Shown here one piece after another: positions 9,007-16,563 of a stretch of DNA of 64,000 nt. The DNA comes from JBDRFZ01 sp043818395 (GTDB lineage Bacteria; Patescibacteriota; Patescibacteriia; 2-12-FULL-60-25): assembly GCA_043818395.1 (NCBI GenBank), contig JBDRFZ010000001.1, forward strand, positions 1 through 64,000. The letters are read 5' to 3'. The notes beneath the pieces are model-generated. The model saw only the letters and a program-made list of their open reading frames with translations, had not been told where the DNA came from and did not search any database. Each line of letters starts with the position of its first letter. Within the stretch, counting starts at the first letter, position 1. Made by a program: the position numbers and the translations under genes.

Positions 9007-9675
9007 CTATCCATCCAGCATCGAGGGTTGGGATGGGCGCAAGAATCTACGAACATCGCTTTCAACCAAAACGCGCTGAACATCTGTCCTACTTATCAAG
9101 GCTTGGGTTGGCCTAACGTCATTTCCTTTTCCAGAGGAGTCAGGGATGGAAAATCCCACATACTCCACTTTTTTCTTCAGCCTGAAGCGAACCCAGTCGA
9201 TCATGGGAACCAAATCTGTATCAGAGCTCACTATAATCGCGGCGTCGCACCTATCGTCCAAGCTCGCCGCGACTAAATCAGTCGCGATTTTCACGTCTAT
9301 GCCTTTTTCTCGATATGTTTGGTAGACGATCTCTGTGATTCCTTTTTTCTGGATCGCCTGATAACCGGTCACTCTGCTATCAATCGAAATCCTTTCAGTG
9401 CGTTCGCGAAGTTTACTGGTCTTGATTTGCCAAGCCGTTTTTTTGAGCTCTGTAAATAGCCTTACCTGATTCGCCATGGCACGCTTGCTTCGTTCATCTC
9501 CCTCCTTTTCTCTTACTGTCCCGATATAGTACCGCTTTCCCATTTCAGCAATGGTTCTTCCGTCCGCAAGGAAATTGGCAAATGCGTCAAAATCAAAATC
9601 CATGGTCTGAATCCCGAGTGGCTTCAGAGCAAGGTGATGTAGGTTGCCGCCATCAATAAAAATCTGAACGCACAT
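9007..9675 (-). CDS. NYN-domain (LabA/PIN-like) putative ribonuclease
   Basis: A 222-residue protein with the NYN fold acidic set: FIDGGNLHH near residue 7, KIATDLVAASL with an Asp near 132, and IIVSSDTDLVPMIDWVRFRL near 146-165. The family are PIN-related single-stranded RNA nucleases or RNA-binding regulators. A Lys/Arg-rich insertion (residues about 45-100) separates the first two motifs. It has its own promoter at 9758-9786. A second, distinct NYN gene lies at 16564-17178. Confidence 0.83.
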   Translation of the reverse strand: MCVQIFIDGGNLHHLALKPLGIQTMDFDFDAFANFLADGRTIAEMGKRYYIGTVREKEGDERSKRAMANQVRLFTELKKTAWQIKTSKLRERTERISIDSRVTGYQAIQKKGITEIVYQTYREKGIDVKIATDLVAASLDDRCDAAIIVSSDTDLVPMIDWVRFRLKKKVEYVGFSIPDSSGKGNDVRPTQALISRTDVQRVLVESDVRRFLRPSQPSMLDG

Positions 9676-9757
9676 ATTGTCTCAAACAAAAACCTACCAT
9701 ATAACAAAAGTCCTGCACACTCCCCCGAAGGGCAGGCACAGGAGACTTTATGTGTTC

Positions 9758-9786
9758 AATATAGTTAGTTTGTTGCCTTTTGTCAA
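9758..9786 (-). promoter_or_regulatory. Sigma-70-type promoter for the NYN gene
   Basis: Read on the minus strand: TTGACA (9786-9781), a 17-bp spacer, then TATATT (9763-9758). The NYN gene starts about 80 bp downstream. Both hexamers and the spacing fit the housekeeping consensus. Confidence 0.75.
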
Positions 9787-9788
9787 TA

Positions 9789-9816
9789 GTCACGATTGAC
9801 CTGTCACGATTGACCT
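9789..9816. repeat. Two tandem copies of GTCACGATTGACCT upstream of the promoter
   Basis: An exact 14-bp direct repeat at 9789-9802 and 9803-9816 sits immediately upstream of the -35 box of the NYN promoter. This position suggests an activator or repressor site, but no cognate regulator can be named. Confidence 0.6.
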
Positions 9817-9832
9817 TGTAGATAGCCATTCT

Positions 9833-10048
9833 TTAGCTACTATCAACAGGGTCATCTTTGGCTGATCTTCTCGTACCCAGCATTTGGTCAAGATAAAATG
9901 CGTGCTTCATCACGGTCAGAAAATGGCCTGCCCGCTCACGCGCTTCATCATCAGACAATCGAACCTCGAACTCTGCCTCCATGAGTGCCTTGAACTTATC
10001 TACTGCTTTCTGCAACAAAATGGCGGCTAATTTGCTGAATCTATCCAT
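9833..10048 (-). CDS. Hypothetical protein, 71 aa
   Basis: A small helical, charged protein (MDRFSKLAAILLQKAVDKFK) of unknown family. Its ATG overlaps the end of the preceding kinase gene by eight bases, which indicates translational coupling and supports that it is real. It is the last gene of the three-gene unit that begins with the pyrophosphatase/ParB-like fusion. Confidence 0.6.
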   Translation of the reverse strand: MDRFSKLAAILLQKAVDKFKALMEAEFEVRLSDDEARERAGHFLTVMKHAFYLDQMLGTRRSAKDDPVDSS

Positions 10049-10607
10049 TATCTTTTTTCAAAGCGTTTTGAATCTCGATCATGCAACGAGACCAGTCTTT
10101 GTCAGAAGTATCCACGATAACGACGGGCAAGTTGGACTGCTTGATAAGCTCGACCAATTTGCGCTGTTGATCTTTGTAGTACGCGACCTTTTCTTCGAGC
10201 GAGCCTTGCTTGCCCTTCGCCCAAGATGTGCCACGAAGTGCAGCTGTTTCTTTTATCCTGTCAGAAATCACTTTCTCGTTCATTTGTAGCATGACAATCA
10301 ACGGCTTGTGTTCTTCGTTTATCCTTTTCTCTATCTCGCCGAACAGAGACAGGGATGCACTCGTACGAAATGCGTGGGTCAAATGAAACCGATCTACGAT
10401 AAACGCCTTTGTTGACTGTTTTTCGATTTCATCCAGAACTGTCGAGAGATGCTCAACCGCTTTTTGTGGCTCCTTGTTTTCGATCAAGGGCATCAATGTC
10501 TGACCTTCTGAAACGATCACTGAACCTTCCAGCTTTTCTTGCAACATACGCTCAAGCGTTGTCTTACCGCTCGAAGCGATCCCCTCAAAAATGATAAATG
10601 ATTGCAT
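10041..10607 (-). CDS. P-loop kinase (deoxynucleotide/thymidylate-kinase-like)
   Basis: A 188-residue protein starting MQSFIIFEGIASSGKTTLER, with a Walker A GIASSGKT at residues 9-16. A DRFH motif (FIVDRFHLTHAF) near residue 73 resembles the DRY/DRF loop of deoxynucleoside and thymidylate kinases, and a basic lid (DRIKETAALRGTSWAKGK) follows near 120. The phosphoryl acceptor is unknown. An alternative ATG at 10625 lies eight bases after the stop of the upstream gene; either start is possible. It overlaps the downstream 71-residue gene. Confidence 0.75.
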   Translation of the reverse strand: MQSFIIFEGIASSGKTTLERMLQEKLEGSVIVSEGQTLMPLIENKEPQKAVEHLSTVLDEIEKQSTKAFIVDRFHLTHAFRTSASLSLFGEIEKRINEEHKPLIVMLQMNEKVISDRIKETAALRGTSWAKGKQGSLEEKVAYYKDQQRKLVELIKQSNLPVVIVDTSDKDWSRCMIEIQNALKKDNG

Positions 10608-10633
10608 ATCAATACAGCGTCTCATCGTGTTTA

Positions 10634-11380
10634 TCAATCCGCCTTTTCGATCTCGGGTATTCGGCTTCTCGGTATCTTGCGAACACGTACGACTGTTTTT
10701 CCAGCCAAACACTCCTTCACAAGACGATGTAACCCATCCAGAATCAACCATCTCCCCTTGTTCTCCATGATGTCGATAGGATAAGACGTATCAGCCTCTT
10801 GGATCAGACGCCAATGCGTCGGCTCTCGGTCTGGATGTGCCATGACTTCTTTTGGCGTCAGGTTGTAGGCGTCGGTTCCTTCGGAATCCCAAAACGGAAC
10901 ATCAAAATGCCAGTCAAGCTCACTCATGGACATTTCGACCGTTGGTTCATTCAACGCCCAGACCTTCTTGGAATCCCAGTTGAAATCAAAACCTACTTCT
11001 TTCACGATTTGAGGAGTGCTCTTATCATAAAGCGCCTCATTCCGTATCACCTCGGATTTGAAATACTGCTCCTGAAAATGAATAGCTTTGCAGATTTCGT
11101 CATCTGTCATGGATTGCCCATCGGGTACGACGATCAGCTTGTCGTCATCATCATCCAAACGGTGAACTACGGCGATGCAACGTCCCGAAAACTCCTCAAG
11201 AGGAACATCGACACCGAGAACGTAGGCATCCAGCTCCCCGCCGTCTAGCGATTTCGTTTCAGGCACAAAGCCATAGTTCACTGGATAAACATATCCATGC
11301 TTTGGATGCTTTGAGCCGAGAGGACGATCCATTTTGACTGGCACGATTTTCCCAAGAAAATGTTTCGCATTGGTATGCAT
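10634..11380 (-). CDS. Inorganic-pyrophosphatase-like domain fused to ParB-like domain
   Basis: A protein of about 248 residues with two parts. Residues 1-130 match the small pyrophosphatase-like family: YPVNYGFVPET near 31, DGGELDAYVLGVDVPLEEF near 47, CIAVVHRLDDDDDKLIVVPD near 69. The canonical D-x-D-P-x-D of family I is altered to GGELDAY, so hydrolase activity is not assured. After a linker, residues about 190-248 read YPIDIMENKGRWLILDGLHR then LVKECLAGKTVVRVRKIP, which fits the ParB/sulfiredoxin nucleotide-binding fold (DGxHR). The fusion precedes a P-loop kinase gene with no more than a few bases of spacing. Several clustered ATGs (11392, 11386, 11380, 11368) leave the exact start open. 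Confidence 0.7.
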   Translation of the reverse strand: MHTNAKHFLGKIVPVKMDRPLGSKHPKHGYVYPVNYGFVPETKSLDGGELDAYVLGVDVPLEEFSGRCIAVVHRLDDDDDKLIVVPDGQSMTDDEICKAIHFQEQYFKSEVIRNEALYDKSTPQIVKEVGFDFNWDSKKVWALNEPTVEMSMSELDWHFDVPFWDSEGTDAYNLTPKEVMAHPDREPTHWRLIQEADTSYPIDIMENKGRWLILDGLHRLVKECLAGKTVVRVRKIPRSRIPEIEKAD

Positions 11381-11396
11381 AAGCATCAGCATAAAA

Positions 11397-11425
11397 CAAA
11401 ATTCGAACCCTTGCGAGTTCGAACC
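11397..11425 (-). terminator. Terminator of tRNA-His
   Basis: On the minus strand TTCGAAC and GTTCGAA pair across an eight-base loop and are followed by TTTTG. It directly follows tRNA-His and ends just before the start of the pyrophosphatase/ParB-like gene. Confidence 0.65.
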
Positions 11426-11429
11426 TTGT

Positions 11430-11504
11430 TGGGGTGACCAGAGGGAGTTGAACCCTCGCTAGCGGGACCACAACCCGCTGTTCTACCGTTAAACTATGGC
11501 CACC
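11430..11504 (-). tRNA. tRNA-His (anticodon GTG), CCA encoded
   Basis: The cloverleaf folds with acceptor GTGGCCA/TGGTCAC, anticodon arm AGCGGG-TTGTGGT-CCCGCT and T arm GAGGGTTCAACTCCCTC. The anticodon is GTG. The extra G at position -1 opposite C73, typical of histidine tRNA, is present, and the 3' CCA is encoded. Confidence 0.95.
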
Positions 11505-11666
11505 ATGGAACTATATAATTATTTCAATCGTGCGGAGAGAGTACTTGATTTTTGCCTAATATGCAAGACTTCAATCATCTTGTATTAATCAGAAGATTAA
11601 TCAGAAGATCTTGATTATTTTTACTTTTTCTGGTATTAAGTATGAAGATCTTTGATGAGGGTAACA

Positions 11667-11978
11667 ATGAAGGTTAGAGCTGATCTTCAAAACATAATCG
11701 CGTTACTAAAAGAAAAAGGCGACCAGGAAACAATCCGCCTAGTGTCTGAGTTCGTCCGGGCCTGCCAATGTTTATTTGACTTACGGCTAAACAGCCTCGT
11801 AACAGTCAATGATCAATATGGTGCCGATATGCAAAGAGCGATCGAGGCCGTTCAATGCACCGCTTTACTGCTCCAAGGCAGATTACCAGACACAATCTTT
11901 AGCCACGTCACTTCTGGGCTCGCACTCTACCCTCAATACTCAGCTGTTGGCGAATATCTGTTCCATCTCGCACTATAA
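11667..11978 (+). CDS. Hypothetical protein, 103 aa
   Basis: A small, mostly helical protein (MKVRADLQNIIALLKEKGDQ) of unknown family. The ATG at 11667 is chosen because GAGGG lies six bases upstream; an ATG at 11655 is also in frame. A strong terminator follows the stop codon, which supports it as a transcribed gene. Confidence 0.55.
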   Translation: MKVRADLQNIIALLKEKGDQETIRLVSEFVRACQCLFDLRLNSLVTVNDQYGADMQRAIEAVQCTALLLQGRLPDTIFSHVTSGLALYPQYSAVGEYLFHLAL

Positions 11979-11994
11979 ACGAACCGTTAACAGC

Positions 11995-12025
11995 AAGGCA
12001 ACACGCGTCTACGGTGTTGCCTTTT
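11995..12025 (+). terminator. Terminator after the 103-residue gene
   Basis: AAGGCAACAC pairs with GTGTTGCCTT around the loop GCGTCTACG, followed by TTTAAAC. It separates the small gene from the next plus-strand gene. Confidence 0.8.
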
Positions 12026-12039
12026 AAACTTTAAACAAT

Positions 12040-12669
12040 ATGTCACAAGAAAACCCGCCTTTAAAATCCAACGAATCATCGTCTTCTGCTATAAACAGGC
12101 CAGAAAAACGCTATTCTCAAATTGCATATTTTGCAGATCAAAAAGGACGATTTCATGAACCTCAAGAGATCGTTGTGCCACATCCGCCAACAGAAGAAGC
12201 TTTACAAGAAATTGAAACTGCAAACAAACTGGAAAGAGAAGCTACGGCCAGATTATTATCGGTTTTAATGCAAATACAAAATAATGCGGAGGCATTGCGC
12301 CGAGTCTGGAATGTGCTTAGCGCCGGACGCGATTACATGCATGCTATTGGTACAGAAGGGCTCAAGATGGATGAAGATAGCGATAACTTGGATGATCTAA
12401 TCGGCTCACTGATCTCTTCGGATGAAAAACGCCGCCAAGCTCATGATGCATTAATCGGACAACTGAAAGCTTACGACGGATATATCGAGCAAATGCACGG
12501 AAATAATTCAAATAAGGCTAAGCTATACCCCGTAGAAGATGCAACACGAGGCGATATTGGTGCCTGGGGAATCGCTTTAGCCAAGGCCGCATTCACGAAC
12601 GAAGAAAAATTAAAACCGTTTTTTAAGAAAATAAGTACAAACGACACGTCAAAAGAAGATTTGAATTGA
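12040..12669 (+). CDS. Hypothetical protein, 209 aa
   Basis: A hydrophilic, largely helical protein with no signal peptide or membrane segment. Residues about 60-95 (EALQEIETANKLEREATARL) look like a coiled coil or helical bundle, followed by acidic MDEDSDNLDDLIGSL and a C-terminal Lys-rich tail. No catalytic motif is visible and I do not recognise the family. Confidence 0.6.
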   Translation: MSQENPPLKSNESSSSAINRPEKRYSQIAYFADQKGRFHEPQEIVVPHPPTEEALQEIETANKLEREATARLLSVLMQIQNNAEALRRVWNVLSAGRDYMHAIGTEGLKMDEDSDNLDDLIGSLISSDEKRRQAHDALIGQLKAYDGYIEQMHGNNSNKAKLYPVEDATRGDIGAWGIALAKAAFTNEEKLKPFFKKISTNDTSKEDLN

Positions 12670-12698
12670 AGGTCGTCCACCGATTACAAAACACAATG

Positions 12699-12720
12699 CC
12701 CCGGACTTTTCAGCCGGGGC
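12699..12720. terminator. Stem-loop between convergent genes
   Basis: GCCCCGG pairs with CCGGGGC around a nine-base loop, exactly between the convergent genes 12040-12669 and 12734-13762. The flanking T runs are weak, so it may serve both directions poorly. Confidence 0.5.
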
Positions 12721-12733
12721 GAGTTTAGATATT

Positions 12734-13762
12734 TCATTGAACCAAATTCAGAAGAGGGACAATTATCTCGGGTGCTATATCCGAAGGGAAAAAGAGCTGT
12801 CCGCTTCTCGGGCCTCTGACTATCGGAGCCGGTTCGCACTGAACCTGATCGACCTGTAAACGACCGATTGAAGCAATCATCTGAAGCGCCCGAGCAAAGG
12901 AGCCGGCGGCTTCCAAGTCTCCGGCAACCCACCGGCGTGCCGATATCATCAACTCACGAGCTGATTCCGGCGCTTCGACATCCTGAGCTTTTGGCCAAGC
13001 GAGCTCCCACAGAGCAGAATTCCTATAAGCCAGTGCTTCCTCCGAAAAAGCCAGCATGCGGCCGAAATCACCGCATACGGTAAAAAGCGCAAAAAGTTCT
13101 TCTCGCGTAAAGCCGGATATAGAGACCGCTTTGCCAATCTCTACTGCATGCGTCGCTTCGTGCACCAGCAGGCCGGCGATAAATTCAACCGGGAAGCCTT
13201 TTATCTTGTCAGGCAGCACGTACAAATTTCCGTTTCGGACTTCGTAATAAGCGATTGCCGGCACCATAACGCGACCTTGGTTTAGAAAACGCAACGGTAT
13301 CTGATCACCGATCGCATGAACCGCGCCTTGAACCCGGAGCCAGTTCCAGGCACCGGGCAGATTCGCCTGCCTTGCAATCATCTGTTTCGCTTCCCGAATT
13401 TTTTCTAGTACCAGGCGATCATTTATGGCCTCGCCTTCCGGCGGTGGATTTTGATGGACTATGCCTCGCCAATACGTAAGCGTGAACTTAAAATCCATGA
13501 GCTGATCTCTGCTCAACTTATCCGGCAACTGCGTATTGAACCAATGTTTTGGCCGGAGCCTGGCACGAGTCTCTTGCACGCCAGACGCAGTCAACTGAAT
13601 CGAACTCGTAACAGACTCAACATGAGTCGCGCTGGATCCTGGCCCTGTTTTTTCTTTGGGTTCAGGCTCACCCAACAATCCGACCGTGATGCTCGTGAGC
13701 GATACGGCCGCTAAAAATATTATCGAAAGAATGAATTTTACGTCATGTTTCTGCTTTTTCAT
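12734..13762 (-). CDS. Membrane-anchored putative zinc metalloprotease (HEATH motif)
   Basis: A 342-residue protein starting MKKQKHDVKFILSIIFLAAV, with one N-terminal hydrophobic segment that acts as a signal anchor or signal peptide. The zinc motif H-E-x-x-H is visible as LLVHEATHAVE near residues 201-211, and a downstream acidic pair in FSEEALAYRN near 242-251 is well placed for the third ligand of a gluzincin. This suggests an extracytoplasmic metallopeptidase. No close family is recognised. A 40-residue single-span membrane protein lies immediately upstream and is probably cotranscribed. Confidence 0.65.
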   Translation of the reverse strand: MKKQKHDVKFILSIIFLAAVSLTSITVGLLGEPEPKEKTGPGSSATHVESVTSSIQLTASGVQETRARLRPKHWFNTQLPDKLSRDQLMDFKFTLTYWRGIVHQNPPPEGEAINDRLVLEKIREAKQMIARQANLPGAWNWLRVQGAVHAIGDQIPLRFLNQGRVMVPAIAYYEVRNGNLYVLPDKIKGFPVEFIAGLLVHEATHAVEIGKAVSISGFTREELFALFTVCGDFGRMLAFSEEALAYRNSALWELAWPKAQDVEAPESARELMISARRWVAGDLEAAGSFARALQMIASIGRLQVDQVQCEPAPIVRGPRSGQLFFPSDIAPEIIVPLLNLVQ

Positions 13763-13781
13763 TCCGCCTCACCAAAGCCCA

Positions 13782-13904
13782 TCACTTTCCAGGTAAACAC
13801 GACCTGGCCAACATCCCCAAAAAGAAAAACAGTACTGATATCAAAGCCAGCGCCAAAAATACTTCAAGTTTTGAAAAATTCCACCTAGTTTGTTTTGATT
13901 TCAT
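13782..13904 (-). CDS. Small single-span membrane protein, 40 aa
   Basis: A short frame starting MKSKQTRWNFSKLEVFLALA, ending ARSCLPGK and stopping at 13782. It has a GAGGGAG ribosome binding site six bases before the ATG. One hydrophobic helix (about residues 14-31) follows a basic N-terminus, giving an N-in membrane protein. It lies 19 bp upstream of the metalloprotease gene, which has its own GAGGCGG site, so the pair is likely an operon. It could be a partner, inhibitor or leader of the protease; the sequence alone does not tell. Confidence 0.55.
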   Translation of the reverse strand: MKSKQTRWNFSKLEVFLALALISVLFFFLGMLARSCLPGK

Positions 13905-14014
13905 CGCACTCCCTCGACTCGTTATTATCTGTCAAAGAACAAGGTTGTAAATAAACAAGATATTTAAACAGGTGTCAACAGTGTTAGTCCTATATAAAAC
14001 CTAATCCGATACAA

Positions 14015-14055
14015 ACAAAAAATCCCTCGGCGCTCGTTTTTCGGGCGAAGAGGGA
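14015..14055 (-). terminator. Terminator of tRNA-Arg(TCT)
   Basis: On the minus strand TCCCTC...GAGGGA forms a stem with inner pairing (TTCGCCCG against the CGAGCGCC side), followed by TTTTTTG. It directly follows the tRNA. Confidence 0.75.
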
Positions 14056-14130
14056 TGGTGTCCCCGCGTGGGATCGAACCACGATCCGCAGCTTAGAAGG
14101 CTGCTGTTCTATCCATTGAACTACAGGGAC
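14056..14130 (-). tRNA. tRNA-Arg (anticodon TCT), CCA encoded
   Basis: Cloverleaf with acceptor GTCCCTG/CGGGGAC, anticodon arm GCAGC-CTTCTAA-GCTGC (anticodon TCT, reading AGA/AGG) and T arm GTGGTTCGATCCCAC. The 3' CCA is part of the gene. Confidence 0.94.
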
Positions 14131-14203
14131 ATACGTCTATTTTGTGGTGCGAATATATATGAAAAATGTCTTTTGGTCAATCCAATTGTAATACCAAGCA
14201 TCC

Positions 14204-15139
14204 CTACTCCTCTCTCCTCTTCGCATGAAACGCCTGATGTATGTCGCGCAGCTGTTGGTTGGTGACATGGGTGTAGATCTGGGTGGTGGTGATGGATGAG
14301 TGGCCGAGCATGGCTTGGACGCTGCGCAAGTCTGCGCCGTTCATGAGCAGGTCCGTGGCGAAGGAGTGACGCAGAGTGTGCGGCGAAACTTTTTTTGGTA
14401 TACCGGCTACGGCTGAATAATGATGGACAAGACGTTCAATGGAGCGCGGCGTGATCGAACTCGCCGATTCCGCATTACCGGTTTTTGCGGCCCGGTCATG
14501 GCGAATGAACATGTACGGTGATTCGTCTTTGCGTAGTTTCAAATATTCCTTGAGCCAGTGACGCGCCTGATGCGATAAAAACACCACGCGAACTCTATCT
14601 CCTTTGCCGCGCACAGAAAATTCATCGCGCCCCAAATTAATCTGGTCGCGTTTTATATTTGCTAGTTCGGAGACGCGCATGCCCGTGGAAAAAAACAATT
14701 CTAAAATCGCGCGATCGCGATTTTTCAAAATCTCGGGCGCATCATCCTGCATGGGTGCGTTTAAAAGACGTTCCAGATCAAGCGCATCCAAAAACGAGGG
14801 TTCACGTGCGCCTTGTTTGGCTAATTCAATTTTTTCTGGCGTGAGTGTCGTCACATCATGACGCGCCAGGTATTTTAGAAAAGAACGAAGAGCAATCAGA
14901 TGATAATTCTGCGTACTTTTTTTTAAAGTCCCGCGCTGCGGATCTTCTAGACGATTTAAATATAAACGAAACTGGCGCACCAACTCCGCATCAACATCTT
15001 CCAGAAATGGATCTTTGGCCCATTCGATAAAACGCTGGAGATAAAAATCATAATTACGCACCGTAAGTGGCGAACGGCCTTTTTCTATTTCCAGATATTC
15101 CAGAAACTGGCGCAAATATGATGAAAGTTTTTTGGACAT
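14204..15139 (-). CDS. xerD: Tyrosine recombinase of the XerC/XerD type
   Basis: A 311-residue site-specific recombinase. The N-terminal SAM-like DNA-binding domain spans about residues 1-90 (LRQFLEYLEIEKGRSPLTVR). The catalytic set is complete: Arg in STGMRVSELANI near 172, Lys in SVRGKGDRVRVVFL near 197, H-x-x-R in HTLRHSFATDLL near 262, His in MLGHSSITTTQIYTHV near 285 and Tyr at the end of that motif. Length fits chromosome-dimer-resolving Xer enzymes. The start at MSKKLSSYL (15139) is preferred over an upstream ATG that adds 12 unrelated residues. No adjacent cassette or att site suggests an integrase. Confidence 0.9.
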   Translation of the reverse strand: MSKKLSSYLRQFLEYLEIEKGRSPLTVRNYDFYLQRFIEWAKDPFLEDVDAELVRQFRLYLNRLEDPQRGTLKKSTQNYHLIALRSFLKYLARHDVTTLTPEKIELAKQGAREPSFLDALDLERLLNAPMQDDAPEILKNRDRAILELFFSTGMRVSELANIKRDQINLGRDEFSVRGKGDRVRVVFLSHQARHWLKEYLKLRKDESPYMFIRHDRAAKTGNAESASSITPRSIERLVHHYSAVAGIPKKVSPHTLRHSFATDLLMNGADLRSVQAMLGHSSITTTQIYTHVTNQQLRDIHQAFHAKRREE

Positions 15140-15265
15140 AACAAAAATTATCCCATGGCGTCGTAAAATAAACAAATTGTATTCCGTGCTACTTGCTCTG
15201 TCTCTGTGTTGCTTGCTATTTAATCTAACTCATGTTAATTTCTGCGCACATTAATCAATACGCCT

Positions 15266-15301
15266 ATTCGGTTAATCCGACATTTATCGGTTAAACGGAA
15301 T
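15266..15301 (+). promoter_or_regulatory. Hairpin in the leader of rpsO
   Basis: ATTCGGTTAATCCGA and TCGGTTAAACGGAAT are imperfect inverted repeats around a short loop, about 85 bp before rpsO. Ribosomal protein S15 genes commonly carry autoregulatory leader structures; this is a candidate only. Confidence 0.4.
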
Positions 15302-15383
15302 GGAGCGCGTACCCGGACACGGCCGCCTATGCAATGATTCGTGAAAGCGGATCCTTCGTGGGCGTTCGTCTCCGACAAACAAT

Positions 15384-15644
15384 ATGATGGATCCGAATAA
15401 AAAAAAGCGGGTCATAGAAAAATTCAAGACGCATCCGACCGATACGGGCTCGCCCCAGGTTCAGATCGCGATTTTGACTGAAGAGATCAAAGACTTGACT
15501 GAGCACTTGCGCACGCACAAAAAGGATTATTCCTCGCGACGCGGTCTCATTAAAAAAGTCGGTGAACGCCGCCGTCTCATGAAGTACCTGAAGCGCGATG
15601 ACGCCAAAGCGTACGACGAACTCATGAGCAAGCTGAAAGTATAA
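15384..15644 (+). CDS. rpsO: 30S ribosomal protein S15
   Basis: An 86-residue protein with the S15 signature: [20 protein letters not shown] near residues 21-40, [14 protein letters not shown] and the C-terminal [12 protein letters not shown]. It binds 16S rRNA and helps assemble the platform of the small subunit. Two adjacent ATG codons make the start uncertain by one residue. The classical rpsO-pnp neighbourhood is kept, but two other genes sit between rpsO and pnp here. A terminator follows the gene. Confidence 0.97.
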   Translation: MMDPNKKKRVIEKFKTHPTDTGSPQVQIAILTEEIKDLTEHLRTHKKDYSSRRGLIKKVGERRRLMKYLKRDDAKAYDELMSKLKV

Positions 15645-15651
15645 AAAATTG

Positions 15652-15686
15652 AAACGCCTCGAAATATATTGAGGCGTTTTGTTTTT
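15652..15686 (+). terminator. Terminator of rpsO
   Basis: AAACGCCTC pairs with GAGGCGTTT around the loop GAAATATATT, followed by TGTTTTT. Confidence 0.88.
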
Positions 15687-15712
15687 CTACTATTCTTGAA
15701 AGCGTGTGAGGT

Positions 15713-15741
15713 TTGACAGAAACCGATTTTTCGATTATATT
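15713..15741 (+). promoter_or_regulatory. Sigma-70-type promoter for the AAA_28-like gene
   Basis: TTGACA (15713-15718), a 17-bp spacer, TATATT (15736-15741), about 50 bp before the start codon and right after the rpsO terminator. Confidence 0.78.
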
Positions 15742-15793
15742 TGGATGTTTCTTAAATTAAGAAACGCTCAATCAACCGTACGTAGGAGGAAGC

Positions 15794-16396
15794 ATGAAAA
15801 GAGTGGTTCTGACAGGCGGCCCGTGTAGCGGTAAAACCACCACGCTCTCTGCTTTGCAGGAGGAATTCGGAGAACAGATTCTAATCGTGCCAGAAGTAGC
15901 GACAATGCTTTTGGAAGGAGGATTTCCGGTTCCAGGCAAAGACGTAACCTGGTCGGAGCTTTGGCAGTCCGCATTTCAGGCAGCGGTTCTGCCGCTGCAA
16001 AAATCCTTCGAGGACGCCTTCGCTCTCAAGTGCGGAGATGGAGATAACAAGCTCCTTATCAGTGACCGCGGAATTCTGGATGGCGCCGCATATACGCCCG
16101 GCGGTGTGGCCGAGTTTGCCCGTCTGTACAACGTGGATGTAACTGCCGCTCTCACGCGCTACCAGGCCATCATCCACCTCGAATCATTAGCCGTCTGTGA
16201 TCCGAGTAAGTACGGAAAAACGGGCAACAAAACAAGGTTCGAGCCGCTCGAAAGAGCCGTGGAGCTCGAACAGTCCACCAAGCACGTTTGGCAACATCAT
16301 CCTCACCGTGTAATCATCGACGGTCGGCGAGGAATAGATGGAAAGATCGCCCAAGTGATCGGCATCGTCCGCTTTCTCTTGTGCGAAACCTCCTAA
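15794..16396 (+). CDS. AAA_28-type P-loop NTPase/kinase
   Basis: A 200-residue protein with Walker A GGPCSGKTTT at residues 8-17 and an early EVATMLLEGG. A Walker-B-like LLISDRGILDGAAY sits near residue 92, and a lid region is rich in basic residues. This arrangement matches small AAA_28 ATPases related to nucleotide and nicotinamide-riboside kinases; the substrate is unknown. A near-perfect ribosome binding site (AGGAGGAAGC before the ATG), its own promoter and a terminator on both sides make it a single-gene unit. GC content and codon choice are a little higher than in its neighbours. Confidence 0.78.
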   Translation: MKRVVLTGGPCSGKTTTLSALQEEFGEQILIVPEVATMLLEGGFPVPGKDVTWSELWQSAFQAAVLPLQKSFEDAFALKCGDGDNKLLISDRGILDGAAYTPGGVAEFARLYNVDVTAALTRYQAIIHLESLAVCDPSKYGKTGNKTRFEPLERAVELEQSTKHVWQHHPHRVIIDGRRGIDGKIAQVIGIVRFLLCETS

Positions 16397-16402
16397 CACT
16401 CA

Positions 16403-16443
16403 CACCCGACGCATCTGCATGCAAGATACACGTGCGTCGGGTG
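16403..16443 (+). terminator. Stem-loop terminator after the AAA_28-like gene
   Basis: CACCCGACGCA pairs perfectly with TGCGTCGGGTG across 19 bases; AAATCATTTTT follows. The T run is slightly displaced. Confidence 0.65.
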
Positions 16444-16563
16444 AAATCATTTTTGCTCGCGAGAGACTTCGGATTAAATTGACACTCCGTCCACATTCAC
16501 CTATATTCGTATTAACAGTTTTAAATAAATCATTTCAATTTTTAATAATTTTTTCTATTTTTT

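Noticed and set aside
10634..11380. Chromosome-partition ParB for the parS sites
   Set aside because: The ParB-like part lacks the helix-turn-helix and the GERRxRA box of segregation ParB proteins; it is a fusion in an unrelated operon.
14204..15139. Integrase marking a genomic island
   Set aside because: The tyrosine recombinase is near tRNA-Arg, but its length and sequence fit a Xer enzyme, and no repeat of the tRNA end or phage genes is found in the window.
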